Of a DNA stretch of 53,552 nt, positions 49,162-53,552 are shown piece by piece. A model generated the notes under the pieces. It was not told the DNA's origin, made no database searches, and worked only from the letters and a program-made list of their open reading frames with translations. This stretch comes from Streptococcus parasanguinis (GTDB taxonomy: Bacteria > Bacillota > Bacilli > Lactobacillales > Streptococcaceae). Location of the stretch: assembly GCF_001073155.1 (NCBI RefSeq), contig NZ_JVEE01000043.1, forward strand, positions 1-53,552, given 5' to 3'. The translations under genes were made by a program, and so were the position numbers. The stretch's first letter is position 1. Every line of letters starts with the position of its first letter.

Positions 49162-49170
49162 TGGTATAAT
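49162..49170 (+). promoter_or_regulatory. Extended -10 promoter of the first tandem membrane gene
   Basis: TG-G-TATAAT, 39 bp before the start codon; the same nine bases precede the paralogue. Confidence 0.65.
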
Positions 49171-49209
49171 AGGATCAGTTTGAAAACAATCATCGATTAG
49201 GAGGAATAG

Positions 49210-50289
49210 ATGAATCAAAAAGATTGGGTTGACTATTTTGAAGCACTCCATAACCGGAAGCCGAGTCTGCAAGAGTTTCAAAATGCACGAGCGAATGGTG
49301 AGTTTGTAGTGGAACGAAAAGAGACCGTTCCTGAAGCACCAGTTCCATCAGCGGTAGCCTTACGAGAGAAAAGTGAGCAGGCTCAAATGCCGTCACAAGT
49401 GGAGTCAAGGCCTGAGACTCCAGCTATCAAACGCTTTAGTGTGAAATGGAATAAGCAGACAAAATGGGCTTTATCAGGTATGGGAATACTAGCTATCTTT
49501 GTACTGGCTTACTTCTTTTTCTTCCAACCGACTCCAAGTTTGGAAGGAATTTGGGTTGGGCCTGCTGATTCAACAGCAGTAGTTTATGAGTTAAATCAAG
49601 AAGAGCCACGATCGTATGGTAAGTATAAGATTGAGAAAGTTTATAAAGGAAATGAAGCAAAACAAGAGTTTCAGAAGGCTTTGAACCAGTTAAACTACTA
49701 CAAGCTGAAAACCTTAGCAGATGTTGATAGAAAATTTGACCTCCACACAAGGGAAGTTATCATCATTAAAGACGAGCATGGGCTTGTTTATAATCTACTC
49801 CAAAGCAATGGGAGCAATGTGATTTTAGCCAATGACTTGATGGATTTGGTTACCTATAGTGATCATTCAGAGAGCTTTAAGAAGAATGCTATTTTTCACA
49901 AGACAGAAATTCCCAAAGTGCTAGTTGGGAAATGGAAAATTGAGCGTTCTTATGATGATGAAACCAATTATCTTGAATTAAATGCTCGTGGTATTCTTAC
50001 TTATAGCGAATTTGATAGTAGCGAAGGAACGGCTTTTTATAGCCTAGAAGAGCTCCAAAAGATGCCTTCAACTAAGTTTGATCAAGAAAAGACAGCTGAC
50101 AAAGTGAAAGAGGCCTATGAAGATCTTCAAGATGCGGTCGATTCTCAAGATTACCAGCTAACTAGTATGAAAGACGTGTACAAGCAACTAGGATCTGATT
50201 TTTATTATGTCCCTGTAAATGGAGGGAAGACAGTCCTTGTTTTCACAGAAGACTATCATTTAGTTGAAAAATTGGAAAAAGTGAAATAA
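49210..50289 (+). CDS. Single-pass membrane protein of unknown function, paralogue 1
   Basis: A 359-residue protein. A short cytoplasmic N-terminal motif (MNQKDWVDYFEAL...RKPSLQEF...EFVVERKE, residues 1-38) is followed by a Pro/Ala/Glu linker, one helix (about 87-105) and a ~250-residue outward domain. The domain has two GxW strands (LEGIWVG and VGKWKIE), lipocalin-like in pattern only. It has no signal peptidase or sortase site. I do not recognise the family. AGGAGG is the ribosome site. Own promoter and terminator; the paralogue follows. Confidence 0.72.
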   Translation: MNQKDWVDYFEALHNRKPSLQEFQNARANGEFVVERKETVPEAPVPSAVALREKSEQAQMPSQVESRPETPAIKRFSVKWNKQTKWALSGMGILAIFVLAYFFFFQPTPSLEGIWVGPADSTAVVYELNQEEPRSYGKYKIEKVYKGNEAKQEFQKALNQLNYYKLKTLADVDRKFDLHTREVIIIKDEHGLVYNLLQSNGSNVILANDLMDLVTYSDHSESFKKNAIFHKTEIPKVLVGKWKIERSYDDETNYLELNARGILTYSEFDSSEGTAFYSLEELQKMPSTKFDQEKTADKVKEAYEDLQDAVDSQDYQLTSMKDVYKQLGSDFYYVPVNGGKTVLVFTEDYHLVEKLEKVK

Positions 50290-50292
50290 ATC

Positions 50293-50314
50293 AGAAGGGC
50301 CGAAAGGTCCTTTT
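50293..50314 (+). terminator. Terminator between the tandem membrane genes
   Basis: AAGGGCC pairs with GGTCCTT (one G-T pair) around GAAA, followed by TTTTC. Confidence 0.7.
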
Positions 50315-50354
50315 CATTTATTTTCTGAAAATCACAAAATAAACCATGGATTTG

Positions 50355-50363
50355 TGGTATAAT
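50355..50363 (+). promoter_or_regulatory. Extended -10 promoter of the second tandem membrane gene
   Basis: TG-G-TATAAT, 38 bp before the start codon. Confidence 0.65.
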
Positions 50364-50401
50364 ATGGTTAGTTTTTATAATGAATCAATAAGGGGGATAT
50401 G

Positions 50402-51493
50402 ATGAATCAAAAAGATTGGGTTGAATACTTTGAAGCGGTTAATGGTCGCAAGCCAAGTATGCAAGAATTTCAAGAAGCGCGTGAAAAAGGGGAGTTTGTC
50501 GTAGAGCGAAAAGAAGCACCAGCTCCATCAACTGAAGCGCAGGCTCCTTCTCAGGAAGCACCTGTTGCACCTAGTGCGCCTCTTTCACAAGAGCAGACGG
50601 GTTTTGTCCAACCACAACCATCTGCGAAAACCTTGCAACCTGTGCCAAGACCGAAAAAATTGACATTTTCTTTCAATAAACAAACAAAGATTGGGGTCGC
50701 AGTTGCGGGACTTGTCGCAGTGATTGCTCTTGCTTGGTTCTTTTTCTTTTCAGGTGGACCAAGTCTAGATGGGGTTTGGTTGAGAAATACGGATTCTAGT
50801 CCGGTTACTTATGAACTAAGTGGAAAGAAACAAAAAGTCAATGGTGGTGAGACCATCAAAAAGGTTCTCAAGGGGAATGAAGCGAAAAAAGAATTTAATA
50901 CAGCACTTTCTTTGTTAAATGCAACAGACTTGCATTCACTTGCGGATGTCGATAAGAAATTTAACCTGAAGACGACAGAAATTGTTGTTATTAAGTCTGG
51001 TGGGAACACACGCTATAACTTGCTCCAAAAAGACGGAAGCAATATTATTTTAAGAAATGATTTATTCGACTTGAAAACTTATAAGTCATACAAAGGAAAC
51101 TTTGAAGATAATTTGGTCTATCACAAGGTTGAAACACCAAAGGCCATGGTTGGAAAATGGAAGAATGTGACAGAAGGAGATAATACAACTGTTCAGATTT
51201 CAGATCATGGAATTATAAGTGATAAGTATTACGATAACAAGGCTTACGCATTCTATTCTCTAGCTGATCAAGAAAAGTATGATGGAGACACGACTTCTAA
51301 AGAAGAGATTGAACACACATTTGACGTAATTCAAGAAGCGGTGAAATCAGAAGGCTATCAAGTGAAGAGCGCTAAGGAAGTCTATATACAAGCTAATTCA
51401 AATTATTGTTTCGTACCTGTCAACGGTGGAAAAAATATACTCGTCTTACGTGGTGGGAATGAATTTGCCGCAAAATTAGAAAAAGTGAAATAA
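50402..51493 (+). CDS. Single-pass membrane protein of unknown function, paralogue 2
   Basis: A 363-residue paralogue of the gene before it. It has the same N-terminal motif (MNQKDWVEYFEAVNGRKPS), a longer Ala/Pro/Gln linker (about 38-85), a helix (98-116), and an outward domain with LDGVWLRN and VGKWKNV, the LADVDKKFNLKT and NLLQKDGSN blocks, and the shared ending VPVNGGK...AKLEKVK. ATG 50402 is preferred to 50399 because AGGGGG then has normal spacing and the product aligns with its paralogue. Function unknown; a sensor or envelope-stress role is only a guess from the split cytoplasmic motif/outer domain layout. Confidence 0.72.
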   Translation: MNQKDWVEYFEAVNGRKPSMQEFQEAREKGEFVVERKEAPAPSTEAQAPSQEAPVAPSAPLSQEQTGFVQPQPSAKTLQPVPRPKKLTFSFNKQTKIGVAVAGLVAVIALAWFFFFSGGPSLDGVWLRNTDSSPVTYELSGKKQKVNGGETIKKVLKGNEAKKEFNTALSLLNATDLHSLADVDKKFNLKTTEIVVIKSGGNTRYNLLQKDGSNIILRNDLFDLKTYKSYKGNFEDNLVYHKVETPKAMVGKWKNVTEGDNTTVQISDHGIISDKYYDNKAYAFYSLADQEKYDGDTTSKEEIEHTFDVIQEAVKSEGYQVKSAKEVYIQANSNYCFVPVNGGKNILVLRGGNEFAAKLEKVK

Positions 51494-51494
51494 T

Positions 51495-51520
51495 GAAAGG
51501 ACCGCAAGGTCCTTTTTGTT
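51495..51520 (+). terminator. Terminator of the second tandem membrane gene
   Basis: AAAGGACC pairs with GGTCCTTT around GCAA, followed by TTT. Confidence 0.8.
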
Positions 51521-51564
51521 TCAAAACTTCTTACTGAAAAACTATTCATGTCTAGGCAAAAATA

Positions 51565-51611
51565 TGGTAAAATGGATAAGATGTGTCTGAGATGTCTATT
51601 GTTTCTCAGAC
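51565..51611 (+). promoter_or_regulatory. Promoter and 5' hairpin of udk
   Basis: TG-G-TAAAAT (51565-51573) is an extended -10. Just after the expected transcript start, GTCTGAGA (51585-51592) pairs with TCTCAGAC (51604-51611), putting an 8-bp hairpin at the 5' end of the mRNA. Confidence 0.55.
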
Positions 51612-51634
51612 GACTACAGGTAATGGAGTAGAAA

Positions 51635-52273
51635 ATGCAAAATAGACCTATTATTATTGGTGTTACTGGTGGCTCTGGTGGTGGAAAAACCAGTGTGTCT
51701 CGTGCCATTTTGGCCAATTTTCCGAATGAAAAGATTGCCATGATTGAGCATGATTCTTATTACAAGGACCAAAGTCATTTGACCTTTGAGGAGCGGATCA
51801 AGACTAACTATGACCATCCTTTTGCCTTTGATACGGACTTGATGATTGCGCAGATCAATGAACTCTTGGAGGGTCGTCCGGTAGATATTCCAACTTATGA
51901 CTATGCTGAACATACGCGCAGCAGCAAGACCTATCGTCAGGAACCACAAGATGTTTTCATCGTGGAAGGAATCTTAGTTCTTGAAGACAAGCGTCTTCGG
52001 GACTTGATGGACATCAAGATTTTCGTTGATACGGATGATGATGTGCGGATCATTCGCCGGATCAAGCGAGATATGGAAGAGCGTGGCCGGAGTCTGGATA
52101 GTGTCATTGAGCAATACCTTGGTGTAGTAAAACCGATGTACCACCAGTTCATCGAGCCAACCAAGCGTTATGCGGACGTGATCATTCCTGAGGGCGTGAC
52201 CAACACAGTTGCGATTGACTTGATCACAACCAAGATTGAAAAAATCCTCAACGAAGCGCGTGAAGGAAAATAA
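51635..52273 (+). CDS. udk: Uridine kinase
   Basis: A 212-residue pyrimidine salvage kinase phosphorylating uridine and cytidine. The P-loop [12 protein letters not shown] is at 9-20; HDSYYKD, the YDHPFAFD substrate loop, FIVEGILVL and the [13 protein letters not shown] lid follow. Full length. The start has only a weak upstream ribosome site, which together with the 5' hairpin may limit translation. Confidence 0.95.
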   Translation: MQNRPIIIGVTGGSGGGKTSVSRAILANFPNEKIAMIEHDSYYKDQSHLTFEERIKTNYDHPFAFDTDLMIAQINELLEGRPVDIPTYDYAEHTRSSKTYRQEPQDVFIVEGILVLEDKRLRDLMDIKIFVDTDDDVRIIRRIKRDMEERGRSLDSVIEQYLGVVKPMYHQFIEPTKRYADVIIPEGVTNTVAIDLITTKIEKILNEAREGK

Positions 52274-52335
52274 AGATAGGGAGCAAGAGGGCAATCGCTC
52301 TCCAATCCTTTCACATTAATTGAATAATTGAATGT

Positions 52336-52449
52336 CGCAGTAGTTGGTGAGACTCTTCATTCGCTAAAAGACTCGAAAGAGTTCTCAATCAACTTTGCGG
52401 GGGTGGTACGGGAAACGTTATGTAACGTTCTGTACCACTCCCTCTTTTT
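52336..52449 (+). promoter_or_regulatory. Structured leader with intrinsic terminator before the DUF1275 gene
   Basis: Hairpin 1 (52336-52399): CGCA, GTTG, GAG and ACTCTT pair in order with AAGAGT, CTC, CAAC and TGCG. Hairpin 2 (52399-52442): GGGG and GTGGTAC pair with GTACCAC and TCCC, with an inner AACGTT/AACGTT stem, followed by CTTTTTC. Hairpin 2 is a strong terminator ending about 16 bp before the next start codon. It is either the end of the udk transcript or an attenuator. Confidence 0.6.
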
Positions 52450-52465
52450 CCTAGGGAGAGTGGAA

Positions 52466-53146
52466 ATGAAAAGGGAGTTTCATTCGCGGACCAAGGCGTT
52501 CGCTTGTTTATTGACCATGTGTGCTGGTTTTTCAGACGCTTATACCTTTATCTGTCGGGGTGGGACCTTGGCGGCAGGCCAGACGGGGAATGTGGTCTTT
52601 CTATCGGTCGGCTTGATTGGCCATCAGATCTCGGATGTAGAAGTAAAGTTGGCAACCATGCTGTCTTTTATGCTGGGAATCTTTTTGATGACGGTTTTGC
52701 GGCGTTTGATTGACAATTCAGTCTGGCGCCTCAGTACCTTGGTGCCCTTTATCCTCACGACCTTGGTGACGGGATTTTTGCCAGCATCGGTAAAAAATGT
52801 CTTCATCGTGCCTTTTTTTGGCTTGAGTTTAGGAATCGTAGCGACCTCTTTTGGAGAAGTGGATGGCTACGCATATAATCATTCCTTCATGACGGGAAAT
52901 CTCAAGAAAACCATGGTGGCTTATGGGAATTTTGCCAGAGAAAAGCAGAAGAAATTCCTTTGGGAAGCCATCTTTATGACCTGTTTGATCGGGAGCTTTG
53001 TCTTTGGGGCCATTTTTTCAACCTACTTGATCCAGTTTTATGGATTAGAGACCATCTGGCTGGTATCCATTATCTTGACTATCTTTTTAATCTATCGTGC
53101 CATTCAGTATTTTGAAGTCTTTCACTTCAATCGGCGACATGAATAG
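52466..53146 (+). CDS. DUF1275 (YoaK-family) membrane protein
   Basis: A 226-residue protein with about six helices. The N-terminal signature LTMCAGFSDAYTFICRGGTLAAGQTGNVV (residues ~16-44) and the matching FMTGNLKKT in the second half show the internal repeat of this family. Function unknown. ATG 52466 is used, with AGGGAGA upstream; the longer frame would run back through the terminator hairpin. It may be transcribed by read-through from udk. Confidence 0.85.
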   Translation: MKREFHSRTKAFACLLTMCAGFSDAYTFICRGGTLAAGQTGNVVFLSVGLIGHQISDVEVKLATMLSFMLGIFLMTVLRRLIDNSVWRLSTLVPFILTTLVTGFLPASVKNVFIVPFFGLSLGIVATSFGEVDGYAYNHSFMTGNLKKTMVAYGNFAREKQKKFLWEAIFMTCLIGSFVFGAIFSTYLIQFYGLETIWLVSIILTIFLIYRAIQYFEVFHFNRRHE

Positions 53147-53234
53147 ATAAAATAATTTTTAGAAGAATGAGTTAAATGATTCTGCAAAGAAATAAAACTG
53201 AGATTTCATTTTTAAAATGAATCAAGAATATATT

Positions 53235-53372
53235 GAAACTTTCCGCCGTGAGAAAAGTGCTAGAAACAAAATTGTTTCTAGCACTCGGAATTATTGAGAC
53301 CTTAGGCTCAATAATTAGTCATGGAACTTCTTTGAAGTTCGCTGACGTCCGTCCTCACCTAAGGAAAGTTTC
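53235..53372 (-). repeat. Cloverleaf-like repeat element B, copy B5
   Basis: Reverse orientation. Closing stem GAAACTTTCC/GGAAAGTTTC (10 bp, perfect), inner GTGAG/CTCAC. Arms: GTGCTAGAAAC/GTTTCTAGCAC, AATTATTGAG/CTCAATAATT, and GAACTTC/GAAGTTC with outer TCA/TGA. It is the cleanest copy. The 88 bp between DUF1275 and this copy are AT-rich with nothing recognised. Confidence 0.88.
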
Positions 53373-53394
53373 TAAGATAACTTTATCTATATTC

Positions 53395-53552
53395 CAGAGG
53401 CTGGGACAAAAGTCCTAGCCTCTCAATTGTTTTTGGATTGTCGAGCAAGACGCAGTGGTTGAGTGGGCTCTACTACGCTGATTTCATCAGCTTTTACAGT
53501 CCTACTCAACTGTGCGGAGGTGGGACGACGAAATCGAATTCTAACGAATTAC
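53395..53552 (-). repeat. Intergenic repeat element A, copy 3, cut by window end
   Basis: Same element as 12487-12667 and 45137-45315, in the orientation of copy 2. It begins 22 bp after repeat B5 and runs off the window; the last ~20 bases of the element are missing. Confidence 0.82.

Noticed and set aside
52400..52450. T-box riboswitch
   Set aside because: GGGTGGTAC followed by a terminator recalls the T-box, but no specifier domain of normal size or antiterminator alternative was found, and the downstream gene is not an aminoacyl-tRNA or amino-acid gene.
53233..53418. A 61-codon open frame inside repeat B5
   Set aside because: It lies entirely on the cloverleaf repeat, and similar frames arise in the other copies (for example 16467-16727). 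There is no ribosome site, and the sequence is better explained by base pairing.

Overview
The window looks like chromosome of an oral Streptococcus of the mitis/sanguinis/parasanguinis type. Reasons are the streptococcal gene neighbourhoods (rexB-rexA, miaA-hflX-hypothetical-rnz-SDR ... recJ, rmlA-rmlC-rmlB), the small DUF3042 gene, many extended -10 promoters (TG-N-TATAAT) without clear -35 boxes, and an LPXTG surface protein. The species is inference. I saw no rRNA, tRNA, CRISPR array, prophage or transposase gene.

Layout. 1-2745: end of a DUF3169 membrane protein and an ABC-2 exporter pair. 2896-7019: AT-rich polymorphic-toxin module with two small LXG partner proteins, an LXG toxin with an unrecognised C-terminal domain, and three tandem paralogous putative immunity genes; near-identical terminators flank it. 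7131-12471: aldo-keto reductase, TetR regulator with LolD/FtsX-type ABC pair, membrane glycerophosphodiesterase. 12867-16470: heterodimeric ABC exporter with complementary degenerate ATP sites and a possible attenuator leader. 16743-17225 (-): glutathione peroxidase. 17385-24634: rexB, rexA, DUF4298. 24974-25144 (-): DUF3042, a 56-residue gene. 25228-30785: miaA, hflX, conserved hypothetical, rnz, SDR, methyltransferase, GNAT. 30837-33632 (-): LPXTG adhesin with four isopeptide-type domains. 33827-40259: recJ, TipC-like membrane protein, apt, metA, dnaD, membrane GDPD-like protein. 40301-41320 (-): adenosine deaminase. 41457-46216: YghU-like GST, trmK, Nif3-like, FAD oxidoreductase, ZIP transporter. 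46309-49087: dTDP-rhamnose genes rmlA, rmlC, rmlB. 49210-51493: two tandem paralogous membrane proteins of unknown role. 51635-53146: udk and a DUF1275 protein behind a structured leader.

The most unusual signal is non-coding. Five copies of a 130-180 bp element (B1-B5) lie between genes in both orientations. Each can fold into a closing stem plus hairpin arms, like a cloverleaf. Between copies the stems differ by paired, compensatory changes, which is what selection on structure would leave. A second element (A, about 175 bp, three copies, one cut by the window end) has imperfect terminal inverted repeats and its own nested hairpin.

The annotated starts often differ from the longest reading frame because ribosome binding sites and paralogue alignments point to internal starts; each case is explained in its entry.
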